A stretch of DNA of 64,000 nucleotides, from positions 124,001-188,000 of the forward strand of contig NZ_AXAS01000006.1 of assembly GCF_000472925.1 (NCBI RefSeq), given 5' to 3'. Source of the stretch: Bradyrhizobium sp. Ec3.3. Lineage in GTDB: Bacteria > Pseudomonadota > Alphaproteobacteria > Rhizobiales > Xanthobacteraceae. Of this stretch, positions 27,354 through 36,756 are shown piece by piece (the first letter of the stretch is position 1; every line of letters begins with the position of its first letter). The notes below the pieces were generated by a model. The model was not told the DNA's origin, did no database searches, and saw nothing but the letters and a program-made list of their open reading frames with translations. A program made the position numbers and the translations under genes.

Positions 27354-29069
27354 CTATCGCGGCGCATTGAATTCCGCCGATCGCCCAACGTTGCCCGGCG
27401 GACGCGGGATCGCCGGATTGGGATTCGGATTGCGCGGCGGCTGCGGCGCCAGTTGACGCGGCGGCGATGGCGAACCGAAGCCGAAGAAATCGCGCAACGA
27501 CGGTGACGGCGTTGCCTGTGCCGGTTGCTGCACCGGCGGCTTCTTCGGCGCGAGCTTTGGCGGGGCGATCGCGGCAGCAGCAGCATTCGGCGCAGTCCCC
27601 GCGGTTGGATTGGCAGCGCCGCCCTCAGGCGTCGTCGCCGCGACCGGCGTATCGCCCTTGGCCTGCTCGCGACCGACCTCGCGCCGTGGCCAGGCATAGT
27701 CGTCGGCGCGGCCTGCCGGAGGCGTCAGCGGCTCGCCCTTCACCAGCGTCTTGGCCGCGAGTGCATCGACGGCGGCCGGACGCGATCCCGGTCCGCCCAA
27801 CAATTGATCGGCGGAGATCGAGGCCGCAACCAGCGGCACGATCGGCCCGGCAAGCGGCCGCGGCGCGGGCTTGCCGGGCTCGGCGCTGGTGTCCGGCGTT
27901 GCCGGCTCGCTCGGCAGTGCGATCGGGCCTGAGCGCCCCGCCAGCAGACGCGTAATCTCGCGCTCGACATAGTGCGCGAGCTTGCGTGCGCCGGCCTTGG
28001 TGAAATAGACGCCATCAGAGGTACGGAGCTGACGGATCTGGCCTTCGAAGTCGGGGCCCTTCTGGAGGAAGCGGCCTGCTTCATCGACAAAGCCGTCCCA
28101 GACGTCGACATAGGTGATGCCGGCCTTGGCCGCGCCTTCGCGATAGAGCGAGTCCAGGAACAGCATGTCCGCCGTACCCTTCGGACCGCGAATTGCGGGC
28201 AGGCCGACCCAGAGCACCGGCACGCCCTTGGCCTTGAGCACGCCGATCAGCTCCTCGATTTTCTTGCCGTAGAGCTCGACCCAGCGGTCGTCGCGGAATT
28301 CATAGAGCCCGTTCGGCGAGCGCGCGGTCTTTTCCGGCGCCGCGGTCTGCGGCGCATCGGCATTGTCGGCGTCGTCCTGCGGCAGGTCGGTGTCTGCCGG
28401 CTTGTCGTCGGGTTTGGCGGCCGCATCCGGGCCGGGCTTGGTGTCGGTCTTGGCGTCGCCCGGCTTGCCTTGCGGCTTGGCGCGCGCACCCTTGTCGTTC
28501 TTCTTGTCGGCAGGCTTGTCGGATTTGTCCGCCGCCGGCTCGCGGATCGCCAGGCGGTCGTTAAGGCCGAGCATGATAACGATGACGTCGGGCTTCTCGG
28601 TTTCGAGAATGCCCTTGGCTGCGGCGGCCCAGTCCGAGGGCTCACCCTTTGGCTGGTACTTGATCAGGCCGGACGAGGTCTTGTGCTTGCGGATCACGCC
28701 CATGTCGGGCTGCTCGGTGTAGGCGTCTTCCAAACCATAGGCGAGCCAGTCCGCCATGGCGTCGCCGATCACCAGCACATTGCGCTCGGCGACCGTATCG
28801 CGCTTGGCCGGTGCCGGCGCGCGAGAAAAATCCTGGCGAGGTGCTTGCTGCTGTGGCTGCTGGAAGGGCGCGAAGAAGTCGCCGCCGAACCAGCCGCCGC
28901 CTCCGCTGCGCGGCGGCGCGGGCCGCGACGGTCCGCCGAAGCCGGGGAAGTTGAAGAACTGCGCCGACGCAGGGCCGGCCACCGACACCATGATCGCAAG
29001 CGCCGTCCCCAGCGCGATCAACGGGCCGGTCTCGGTCAGGGCCTTGAAAAATGATTTCGGCTTCGACAT
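27354..29069 (-). CDS. SGNH-fold protein (DUF459-like), catalytic Ser and His replaced
   Basis: A 571-residue exported protein with an N-terminal hydrophobic segment ending ASA (about residue 36), a Gly/Pro-rich linker, then an SGNH hydrolase fold (about 95-375) and a Pro/Ala-rich C-terminal tail. Block I reads VLVIGDAMADWLA, with Ala104 where the family has the Ser nucleophile. Block III keeps GLND (Asn170). Block V reads SDGVYFT, with Tyr355 where the catalytic His should be. A Lys/Asp-rich insert (about 180-245) interrupts the fold. It is therefore probably a non-catalytic relative. It lies 160 bases downstream of the lytic transglycosylase gene in the same direction, so a cell-envelope role is likely. 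Confidence 0.85.
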   Translation of the reverse strand: MSKPKSFFKALTETGPLIALGTALAIMVSVAGPASAQFFNFPGFGGPSRPAPPRSGGGGWFGGDFFAPFQQPQQQAPRQDFSRAPAPAKRDTVAERNVLVIGDAMADWLAYGLEDAYTEQPDMGVIRKHKTSSGLIKYQPKGEPSDWAAAAKGILETEKPDVIVIMLGLNDRLAIREPAADKSDKPADKKNDKGARAKPQGKPGDAKTDTKPGPDAAAKPDDKPADTDLPQDDADNADAPQTAAPEKTARSPNGLYEFRDDRWVELYGKKIEELIGVLKAKGVPVLWVGLPAIRGPKGTADMLFLDSLYREGAAKAGITYVDVWDGFVDEAGRFLQKGPDFEGQIRQLRTSDGVYFTKAGARKLAHYVEREITRLLAGRSGPIALPSEPATPDTSAEPGKPAPRPLAGPIVPLVAASISADQLLGGPGSRPAAVDALAAKTLVKGEPLTPPAGRADDYAWPRREVGREQAKGDTPVAATTPEGGAANPTAGTAPNAAAAAIAPPKLAPKKPPVQQPAQATPSPSLRDFFGFGSPSPPRQLAPQPPRNPNPNPAIPRPPGNVGRSAEFNAPR

Positions 29070-29229
29070 GCGGTTCTGAGGCGCGCGCCACGGTTTCGGA
29101 ATAGGCTCGATATAATAACGGAATCGGGCCGCAAACGGGCAGATTTGATTGCGCCATACACCGGGGAACTGCCGCCCTCGTCAAGGGCGGAGGCCGGATT
29201 TCATGTTCAGGGTTACTTTCGGGACTGAT

Positions 29230-30615
29230 TTATCGCCCGCGCAGCCGTTCCAGCATGTCGGAGGAGGCAAATCCGTCCGCGGGAGCCCCGATCGAGGCCT
29301 GGAAGTTGCGCAGGGCGTCCCGGGTCTGGCCGCCGAACTGGCCGTCAGGTGTGCCCTTGTAGAAGCCACGCTGGGCCAGGAGCTGCTGCAATTCCAGCCG
29401 CTCGGCGCGGGACAGTTCCCGCTCCTGCCGCGGCCAGGGCTGCACGAAGGGCTGGCCGCCCCGCAGCCGGTCGGCGAAATGGCCGATCGCCAGCGCATAG
29501 GCCTCGGCCGGGTTGTACTTCATGATCACGCGGAAATTCTGGAGCATCAGGAAGCCCGGCCCTTGTGCCCCGGCGGGCGTCAGCAGATAGGCTTTGTCGG
29601 CCGGCTGCGGGAAGGGCTGGCTGGTCGCGCGCTTGATCCCAAGCTTCTCCCACTGCGCGATCGTCATTGCCTTGGCCCGATCCGCCAGCATGTAGTTGAA
29701 GCCCTGCGGCACCACGACCTCGTAGCCCCAGCTCGCGCCGCTCTGCCAGCCGTCCTTCTTCAGATTGTTGGCGGTGGAGGCGATCAGGTCGGCCGGATTG
29801 TCGACCACGTCGCGCCTTCCGTCGCCATCGGCATCCACTGCAAAGCGCTTGAACGCGGTCGGCATGAATTGCGTCGGGCCGAACGCGCCGGCCCAGGAGC
29901 CGCGCATCTGATCAGGGTTCAGATCGCCACGGTTGAGGATCTCCAGCGCGGAGAGGAATTCGTCCCTGAAATAGGCCTGGCGGCGGCCGATGCAGGCCAG
30001 CGTCGCAGTGGATTGCAGCACGCTGCGGTCGCCCATCTGGGTCGAGTAGTTGGATTCGATGCCCCAGATCGCCGCGATGATATAGCGGTCGACGCCGTAG
30101 GCTTTCTCGGTGGCGTCGAACTGCGCCTTGTACTTGGCGAGGATCTCCTTGCCCTTGGCGAGGCGGTTGTCGTTCACGAGGATGTCGAGATAGTCCCAGA
30201 TCGACTTGGTGAACTCCGGCTGCGAATCCAGCAGATCCATGATGCGCAGGTCGGGCGTGAGCCCGGCGGTGAAGCGCTGAAAATTCTCCTGCGTGATGTT
30301 GCGACGTGCGGCATCAGGCCACATCGATGCCACGCAATTGTCAAAATTGGCGGCGGCCTCGCGGATCGCGGCTGCAGTCATCAGGGGATGGCCGGAAGCG
30401 CCGTCCTCGCCGCTCCAAGATTGACTTCCCGCCTGCGCGCCGCCTTGGGCCGGCGCGGGCTGCGTAGACGACGGGGTTTGGCCGGAAAAAATGCCGCCGA
30501 ACAGGTTGGACAGGCCGTTTGATCCCTGCGCACGCGCCTGAAGCGGGCACAGGAGGGCGGCCGCAACCAGGGTTGCGCCGGTCAGTCCTGCAAGTCCTGC
30601 CATCGATCGCGTCAT
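29230..30615 (-). CDS. Lytic murein transglycosylase (MltB family)
   Basis: Cleaves peptidoglycan glycan strands in the periplasm to give 1,6-anhydromuramic ends. It has 461 residues with a signal peptide (ending near LQARA), a low-complexity linker, the SLT-2 domain with catalytic Glu in WGIESNYSTQMG, and the AFGPTQFMPTAFKRF motif. A C-terminal PG_binding_1 domain (about residues 395-455: GFYKGTPDGQFGGQTRDALR) binds the wall. Two ATGs (MTRSMAG) are possible starts. The SGNH-like gene follows. Divergent from galU. Confidence 0.93.
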   Translation of the reverse strand: MTRSMAGLAGLTGATLVAAALLCPLQARAQGSNGLSNLFGGIFSGQTPSSTQPAPAQGGAQAGSQSWSGEDGASGHPLMTAAAIREAAANFDNCVASMWPDAARRNITQENFQRFTAGLTPDLRIMDLLDSQPEFTKSIWDYLDILVNDNRLAKGKEILAKYKAQFDATEKAYGVDRYIIAAIWGIESNYSTQMGDRSVLQSTATLACIGRRQAYFRDEFLSALEILNRGDLNPDQMRGSWAGAFGPTQFMPTAFKRFAVDADGDGRRDVVDNPADLIASTANNLKKDGWQSGASWGYEVVVPQGFNYMLADRAKAMTIAQWEKLGIKRATSQPFPQPADKAYLLTPAGAQGPGFLMLQNFRVIMKYNPAEAYALAIGHFADRLRGGQPFVQPWPRQERELSRAERLELQQLLAQRGFYKGTPDGQFGGQTRDALRNFQASIGAPADGFASSDMLERLRGR

Positions 30616-30819
30616 GTCCCACCTGTGCGGCCAAAATCCGGCTGCAGGAGGCCCTTGTTACGGTTGCCAATACCTTAACAAAGGTGAAATTTTGTAGGCG
30701 GCCCTTTCCTTTGGAATCCCGGGGCAGGGCCCAACATCCGCCTTTGTTACCGGCTGCAAACCGGCTAGCAAGATGTCATTGCTCCACGCCCGCACGTCCC
30801 AAGGTATTCGATCAATCCC

Positions 30820-31695
30820 ATGAAAATCCGTAAAGCCGTATTCCCCGTCGCCGGCCTCGGCACCCGCGTGCTGCCCGCCACCAAGGCGATGCCCAAGGAA
30901 ATGCTCACCATCGTCGACAAGCCGCTGATCCAGTACGTCTATGACGAGGCGAGAGAGGCCGGCATCGAGCATTTCGTCTTCGTCACCGGGCGCAACAAGA
31001 ACGTCATAGAAGACCATTTCGACCGCATGTTCGAGCTCGACTCTACGCTCGCCGCGCGCGGCAAGAAGGCCGAGCAAGAGGTTTTGGCGCAGAACCAGCC
31101 CGAGGCCGGTGCCGTAAGTTTCACCCGCCAGCAGGCGCCGCTCGGCCTCGGACATGCGGTCTGGTGCGCGCGCGACATCGTCGGCAACGAGCCGTTCGCC
31201 GTCGTGCTGCCCGATGAGCTCGTGCTCAACACGCCGGGCTGCCTGAAGCAGATGATCGAGGCCGCAAGCCAGCTCGGCGAGAAGTCCAACGTGCTCGCGG
31301 TCGAGGCCGTGCCGGACCATCTCACGCATCAATACGGCATCTGTGGCGTTGGAAAACGCACCGGCAGGATCTTCGAGGTCGACGGCATGGTGGAGAAGCC
31401 GCCGAAGGGCACCGCGCCCTCCAACCTGTCGATCACCGGCCGCTACATTCTCCAGCCGGAGATCTTCAAGATCCTGGAGACCCAGGAGCGTGGCGCCGGC
31501 GGTGAAATCCAGCTCACAGACGCCATGATCGGGCTCGCCAAATCGCAGAAGTTCTATGGCGTCGAGTTCGAAGGCGAGCGCCATGATTGCGGCTCCAAGG
31601 CGGGCTTCCTGCGCGCCAACATCGCCTACGCCCTGAAGCGCCCCGAGCTGCGCGACGGCCTGCTCGCGGAGATGAAGAACTATCTGGAGAAGTGA
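30820..31695 (+). CDS. galU: UTP-glucose-1-phosphate uridylyltransferase
   Basis: Makes UDP-glucose for exopolysaccharide, lipopolysaccharide and osmoregulated glucans. The protein has 291 residues, usual for GalU. The nucleotidyl-transfer motif FPVAGLGTRVLPATKAMPKE is at residues about 6-25, with VEKPPKG and the EIQLTDA segments further on. No ribosome-binding site stands out. The upstream region (30616-30819) shared with the transglycosylase has no recognisable operator. Confidence 0.96.
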   Translation: MKIRKAVFPVAGLGTRVLPATKAMPKEMLTIVDKPLIQYVYDEAREAGIEHFVFVTGRNKNVIEDHFDRMFELDSTLAARGKKAEQEVLAQNQPEAGAVSFTRQQAPLGLGHAVWCARDIVGNEPFAVVLPDELVLNTPGCLKQMIEAASQLGEKSNVLAVEAVPDHLTHQYGICGVGKRTGRIFEVDGMVEKPPKGTAPSNLSITGRYILQPEIFKILETQERGAGGEIQLTDAMIGLAKSQKFYGVEFEGERHDCGSKAGFLRANIAYALKRPELRDGLLAEMKNYLEK

Positions 31696-31721
31696 TATCG
31701 AAGGCGTATACGCATTCGATA

Positions 31722-31821
31722 TCATCCCGGGGCGGTCCGCAGGACCGAACCCCAATGCACAATTGCGCATTGTGGGATCTCGAGATTCCGGGTTCGATGC
31801 TTCGCATCGCCCCGGAATGAC
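31722..31821. repeat. Palindromic intergenic repeat, copy 2 (family D)
   Basis: Carries ctcgagattccgggttcg, the same core as the copy at 16876, with arms tcatcccgg and ccggaatga, plus caattgcgcattg, which is itself near-palindromic and recurs in the copy at 38107-38271. It separates galU from the convergent diguanylate cyclase gene. Confidence 0.75.
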
Positions 31822-31830
31822 GGCTTAAAC

Positions 31831-33333
31831 TCACGCCACCAGCGACAGTTTCGGAATGTTTGCGACCACGGACTGATTGCGGCCGCCGGCCTTGGCGGCG
31901 TAGAGCGCCTTGTCGGCGGCGGTCACCAGGATGGACCAGTCCATGCCGGCCGCGGGGACGAGGCTGGCGATGCCGCAGGAGACCGTCGTGCTCGCCTGGT
32001 CGTCGGACCAGCCCTGCACCTTGCAGCGAATCGTCTCGGCGATCTTGAACGCGGCGGCTTCCGAGGTGTCCGGCAGCAGCACCGCAAATTCCTCACCGCC
32101 ATAGCGTGCGGGGCAATCGCCGGCGCGGCGCACGGAATCGGAGATGCAGATGGCGATGCCGACCAGCACCTGGTCGCCGGCCTGGTGGCCGAACGTGTCG
32201 TTGTAAGCCTTGAAGTGATCGGCATCGATCATCAAGAGCGCGACTGGCGTCTTCTGCCGCATCGCGCGCCGCCATTCGACGTCGATCACGGAATCGAACT
32301 TGCGGCGGTTGCGCAGGCCCGTGAGCGCGTCGGTGGTCGCCATCTCCTCGAGCTTGTTCTCCGCCTTGGCGCGCCGGCCGATCTCGCGCGCCAGCACCGC
32401 CGTCGAGCCCAGCACGAACAATGCGAGCACCAGCACCACGCCCCCGATGCGCAAGGCCTCCTTCTGCCAGAGCTCGAACACGGCGTTGAGCGGCTTGCCG
32501 GCGACGACGAACAGGGGGGGCGTGGTACTGCCGCTGCGGACATAGAGGCGCGGCGTCGTATCCACCGGACCCTGTCCCGCGAACGAACCGCCTTCTTTCA
32601 GATTGTCCGCCTTCCAGTTCTGCCGGTCTGCCAGATTTTTGCCGATCACGTCGAGATCGAACGGCCGCCGCATCATGATGGTGCGGTCGCGCTTGAGCAC
32701 GGTGATGGTGTCCTGCGGATCGAGGCTCAGCCGCTCGAACAGCTCGTGGAAATAGCTGAAGCGGATCGAGCCGGCGACGACCCCCATGAAGCCGCCGTCC
32801 TGATCGTTGACCCGCCGGCTCAGCACGATGGCGTAGGCGCCGCGAAACAGCATCGGGCGGCTGATGAACAGCCCTGCATTGGGGTTGTCGCGATGAACCC
32901 TGAAATACTCCTCGTCGGCGCGGTTCTCCGGGACCGGGTCGAGCGTGGATGCGTCGATGGTCAGCTTGCCGTCGGCGTCGAACACCTGAATGGCGCCAAA
33001 ATGCTTGGCGGTCGTGGCGTGGTCGAACAGGATGAGCTGCCGGATCGATTTGCTAACCGTCCCGATCTCGGGCAGCAGCATGTTGCTGGCCACAGCCTTC
33101 AGGGACAGGTCGTAGATCTCGATGTTGCGGCTGATGTCGGCCTCGATGGTCGTGGCCAGGTTTTCCAGGGTCTGGCGGGCGAGCGCCTCCTCGCCGCGTC
33201 GCATGTCGAGCATCACGTTGACGCAAATGGCGGAAAAGCCGATCACCGTCACGACCGACGAGATGATCAGCAGCTTCGCCGAGATCCGCCACGGCCGCCG
33301 GGCCGTGCCTTCGCGCCATCCAGCCAGCATCAC
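31831..33333 (-). CDS. Membrane diguanylate cyclase with periplasmic sensor
   Basis: Makes cyclic di-GMP. The 500-residue protein has a TM helix near the N-terminus (KLLIISSVVTVIGFSAICVN), a periplasmic PDC/Cache-like sensor (about 45-290), a second TM (about 295-320) and a GGDEF domain (about 335-490). The active site is intact (RYGGEEF) and an inhibitory site RxxD (RAGD) lies five residues before it, so product inhibition is expected. The GGDEF/EAL gene on the same strand is 400 bases upstream, with a small DUF7662 gene between them on the other strand. The ligand of the sensor is unknown. Confidence 0.93.
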   Translation of the reverse strand: MMLAGWREGTARRPWRISAKLLIISSVVTVIGFSAICVNVMLDMRRGEEALARQTLENLATTIEADISRNIEIYDLSLKAVASNMLLPEIGTVSKSIRQLILFDHATTAKHFGAIQVFDADGKLTIDASTLDPVPENRADEEYFRVHRDNPNAGLFISRPMLFRGAYAIVLSRRVNDQDGGFMGVVAGSIRFSYFHELFERLSLDPQDTITVLKRDRTIMMRRPFDLDVIGKNLADRQNWKADNLKEGGSFAGQGPVDTTPRLYVRSGSTTPPLFVVAGKPLNAVFELWQKEALRIGGVVLVLALFVLGSTAVLAREIGRRAKAENKLEEMATTDALTGLRNRRKFDSVIDVEWRRAMRQKTPVALLMIDADHFKAYNDTFGHQAGDQVLVGIAICISDSVRRAGDCPARYGGEEFAVLLPDTSEAAAFKIAETIRCKVQGWSDDQASTTVSCGIASLVPAAGMDWSILVTAADKALYAAKAGGRNQSVVANIPKLSLVA

Positions 33334-33475
33334 TTGCTCCCGACACTAGTGGATGCACCTGAAATCTTGAGTAGTCTTTAAGCTGGGACGCCGGCGTCGC
33401 AATCAGTTAAGAAACGGTTTCCGGGGCTAACGCTTTTCGGCAAGGGCGGCCCCCGATGAACGATCGAGGACGACG

Positions 33476-33742
33476 GTGAACGACTACGACGCGTTGCGCG
33501 ATTACCTGAAGCGGCAGAAGCAGATGGAGCTCGTGCTGAGCTTTGACCAGATCGAGGAGATCATCGGCGCAGCCCTGCCGCGTGCGGCGCAGCGCGCGTC
33601 CTGGTGGGACAGCCTGCGCAGCCCCGACATCCAGATGCCGCAGCGCGAAGCCTGCCTCGCCGCGGGCTTCACCGCGACGCGGATGCCGGACGGCAAGAGC
33701 GTGCGGTTCAGGAAGATGCCGAGCGAGAAGCGGCGCTACTAG
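33476..33742 (+). CDS. DUF7662-like small protein
   Basis: An 88-residue protein with GTG start, supported by GAGG six bases upstream. The order YLKRQKQMELVLSFDQIEEI, then LPRAA, a WW pair and a basic C-terminal half (FTATRMPDGKSVRFRKM) fits DUF7662, a domain of unknown function that I recall from restriction-like and stand-alone contexts. The basic surface suggests nucleic-acid contact, but that is only inference. It lies between two c-di-GMP enzymes on the opposite strand and overlaps the end of the downstream one by four bases. Confidence 0.75.
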   Translation: MNDYDALRDYLKRQKQMELVLSFDQIEEIIGAALPRAAQRASWWDSLRSPDIQMPQREACLAAGFTATRMPDGKSVRFRKMPSEKRRY

Positions 33743-36615
33743 CTCGCCGCTTCCAGCCGCACTTCCGTGAGCAGGCGCATCGCGGCGTCGGCGTCCATCG
33801 GCTCGCCGAAGGCGAAGCCTTGGGCGTATTCGCAGCCGAGCTGGTAGAGCTCGACCGCATCCGAGTCGGTCTCCGCGCCTTCCGCCACTACGTCCATGCC
33901 AAGATCGTGCGCCAGCGCGATGATCGATTTCAGGATCACCGGGCGGGTGCCGCGGCTCGTGGTGCGGACGAACGACTGGTCGATCTTGATGGTGTCGAAC
34001 GGGAAGCGCTGAAGATAGGCGAGCGAGGAATGGCCGGTGCCGAAATCGTCGAGCGACAGCCCGGTGCCGAGCTCGCGGATCCGCGTCAGCATCTGGGCTG
34101 CGTGCTCCGGATTCTCCATCACCAGCGATTCCGTCAATTCGAGCTTCAGCGTGCCGCGTGCGACCGAGGAGCGCGACAGCACGGTGCGGATGTCGTGGAT
34201 GAGGTCGTGGCGCAGCAGTTGCCGCGAGGAGACGTTGACGGATGCGAAGATCGGTTCGCGTGAGCGCATCGCGCGCTGCCAGACCGAGAGCTGCTTTGCG
34301 GTCTGGTCGAGCACGAACAGGCCGAGGTCGACGATCAGGCCGGTCTCTTCCGCAATCGTGATGAATTCCGACGGCGACATCCGTCCGAGTTTTGGATGAT
34401 CCCAGCGCGACAGCGCCTCGAAGCCGGCGATCGAGCGATCTTCCAGCCGCACGATCGGCTGGTAGAGGATCGTCAACTCTTGCCGCTCGATGGCGCGGCG
34501 CAGCTCGCTCTCCAGCGTCAGGCGGTCCGTTTTTCGCGCGCGCATCGCGGGCTTATACACATCGATGCGGTCGCCGCCGATGCGCTTGGAATGATACATC
34601 GCAAGCTCGGCGTCCTTGATGATCTCATCCGTCAATTGGGTCTGCGGATCGGAGAGCGCGAGGCCGATCGAGGCGGTGAGGAAGATCTCGCGGTCGTTGA
34701 AGGCGATCGGCGCGCGGATGGTCTTGCGGATGGTCTCGGCAAAGGCGGTGATGCGGGCCGGATCCTGTTCCGACAAGAGGATCAGGCCGAACTGGTCGCC
34801 GGCGAGCCGCGCCAGCGTATCCTGCGGCTTCAGGATGCGGGTGAGGCGGCGGGCGAGTGTGAGCAGGATGGAATCGCCGACCGCGATGCCGACGGAATCG
34901 TTGACCTGCTTGAAGCGGTCGAGATCGATCACCATCAGCGTCGGCCGCAGCGTCGGCATGGTCTTGGCGAAATTGGCGACGGCGCCGAGGCGGTCCATGA
35001 ACAGCTTGCGGTTGGGCAGGCCGGTCAGGTTGTCGTGCACGGAATCGTGCAGCAGGCGCTCTTCGGCATTGCGCAGCTCGGTGACGTCGGTGAGCGTGCC
35101 GACGACGCGCGAGACCTCGCCGTCGGAGCCGACCACGGGCCGTGCCTTCAGCGCGAACCACATGAAATGGCCATCCGGAGTGCGCAGGCGGAAATCCTGC
35201 ACCAGGCGGCCGCGGCGCTGGTCGAGCACGCTGTCGAGCGCGGCGCGGAAGCGATCCTGATCGAGCGGATGCAGCACCTCGAGCCAGGTTGCAGCCGGCC
35301 CTTCCAGCGTCCCGCGTTTCAGGCCGAGCAGTGCCTCGGTCTCGGGGCTGGTGAACACCTTGTCGGCGGAAACGTCCCAGTCCCAGATCAGATCGCCGGA
35401 GCCGGCGAGCGCGAGCGCCCGCCGCTCGATGTCGGACACGACGCCGGTGGTCGCGCCGCCGCCGGCGAAGGCGTGCTGCATGACCGTGAAGCCGATCAGC
35501 ATCACGATCAGCACGAGGCCGCCGAGCAGCGCGGGGCCGACGATGTCGTTGGTCACGGAGCCCGCGACCGTCATGCCGGCAGCGACCACCCAGATCACGA
35601 GCAGGAACCAGGTCGGGATCAGCAGCACCGCGCGGTCGAAGCCGTGGGTCGAGAGATAGACGATCAGCGCGAAGCCGGCGAAGGCGATCAGCACCAGCGA
35701 CATGCGCGCAATGCCGGAGGCGACCGCCGGATCGAACAGGGCGAGCGCGACGAGCGAGCCTAAAAAGGCGAGCCAGCCCACGGTGATGTGCGAGTAGCGC
35801 ACGTGCCAGCGGCTGAGGTTGAGATAGGCAAACAGGAACACCAGCAGTGTCGCGGCCAGAATCGCTTCGCCCGCCGCGCGCCAGATGCGCTCGGCGTTGT
35901 TCGACATGTCGAGCACCTTGCCCCAGAAGCCGAAATCGACGCCGATATAGACCAGCACCGCCCAGGCGAGCGCGGCGGCCGCCGGGAACATGATGCTGCC
36001 CTTCACCACGAACAGGATGGTGAGCACGAGCGCAAGCAGGCCCGAGATGCCGATCACGATGCCCTGGTAGAGCGTGAACGAGTTGACCTTGTCCTTGTAG
36101 GCCTCCGGCTCCCACAGATAGAGCTGCGGCAGCTTGTCGGTACGCAACTCCGCGACGAAGGTGACGACGGAGCCGGGGTCGAGCGTGATGCGGAAGACAT
36201 CCGCGGTCGCGCTCTCCTGGCGCTCGGGCCGGTCGCCGATCGAGGGCGTGATGGTCGCGATGCGCGACAGCCCGAGGTCGGGCCACAAGAGGCCGGACGA
36301 GACGATGCGGTAATGCGGCGCGACGATCAAACGGTCGAGCTGGTCGTCGGTGTTGTTGGCGAGCGCGAATACCACCCAGTTCTGGCCGCCCTCGCGGGCA
36401 CGCACCTCGATGCGGCGGACGATGCCGTCGGTGCCGGGCGCGGTGGACACCTGGATGCGGTCAGCGTCGCTGCGCTGGTGTTCGAGAACGGCGGTGAGGT
36501 CGATCGCGGGCGCGTCGCTGCGGACGCTGACGGCATCGAGCGCGCGTGCAGGCGACGCGGCGACAAGAATCATGAGGCCCAGCGCAATGGGCGCGAGGCA
36601 CCTGATCAGACGCAA
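33739..36615 (-). CDS. 7TM-PAS-GGDEF-EAL protein, probable c-di-GMP phosphodiesterase
   Basis: A 958-residue membrane protein. Order: signal peptide (ending ASPARA), a periplasmic 7TMR-DISM extracellular-type domain (to about 180), about seven TM helices (to about 390), a PAS domain (about 395-515), GGDEF (about 525-690) and EAL (about 700-950). The GGDEF site is degenerate (AGDQF at 605-609), so cyclase activity is doubtful, though it may still bind GTP. The EAL site is intact: EAL at 733-735, and the DDFGTGHSSLAYL, KIDQSFV and EGAETD motifs. I expect c-di-GMP hydrolysis gated by GTP and an envelope signal. The neighbouring cyclase gene gives an opposing activity. Confidence 0.92.
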   Translation of the reverse strand: MRLIRCLAPIALGLMILVAASPARALDAVSVRSDAPAIDLTAVLEHQRSDADRIQVSTAPGTDGIVRRIEVRAREGGQNWVVFALANNTDDQLDRLIVAPHYRIVSSGLLWPDLGLSRIATITPSIGDRPERQESATADVFRITLDPGSVVTFVAELRTDKLPQLYLWEPEAYKDKVNSFTLYQGIVIGISGLLALVLTILFVVKGSIMFPAAAALAWAVLVYIGVDFGFWGKVLDMSNNAERIWRAAGEAILAATLLVFLFAYLNLSRWHVRYSHITVGWLAFLGSLVALALFDPAVASGIARMSLVLIAFAGFALIVYLSTHGFDRAVLLIPTWFLLVIWVVAAGMTVAGSVTNDIVGPALLGGLVLIVMLIGFTVMQHAFAGGGATTGVVSDIERRALALAGSGDLIWDWDVSADKVFTSPETEALLGLKRGTLEGPAATWLEVLHPLDQDRFRAALDSVLDQRRGRLVQDFRLRTPDGHFMWFALKARPVVGSDGEVSRVVGTLTDVTELRNAEERLLHDSVHDNLTGLPNRKLFMDRLGAVANFAKTMPTLRPTLMVIDLDRFKQVNDSVGIAVGDSILLTLARRLTRILKPQDTLARLAGDQFGLILLSEQDPARITAFAETIRKTIRAPIAFNDREIFLTASIGLALSDPQTQLTDEIIKDAELAMYHSKRIGGDRIDVYKPAMRARKTDRLTLESELRRAIERQELTILYQPIVRLEDRSIAGFEALSRWDHPKLGRMSPSEFITIAEETGLIVDLGLFVLDQTAKQLSVWQRAMRSREPIFASVNVSSRQLLRHDLIHDIRTVLSRSSVARGTLKLELTESLVMENPEHAAQMLTRIRELGTGLSLDDFGTGHSSLAYLQRFPFDTIKIDQSFVRTTSRGTRPVILKSIIALAHDLGMDVVAEGAETDSDAVELYQLGCEYAQGFAFGEPMDADAAMRLLTEVRLEAAS

Positions 36616-36756
36616 GGTCAGTTCTCCGCGTTCGACGCAAACTCTTCAGTGCTAAGCGAATTTCCGAACGGAACGAGATGGTTCGGCGCTTCACGATAGA
36701 TGCCACGAAAGCGAGGAAAATCAAAGGGTTTCCGCCGCGCTTGCGGGGCGTGCGGG

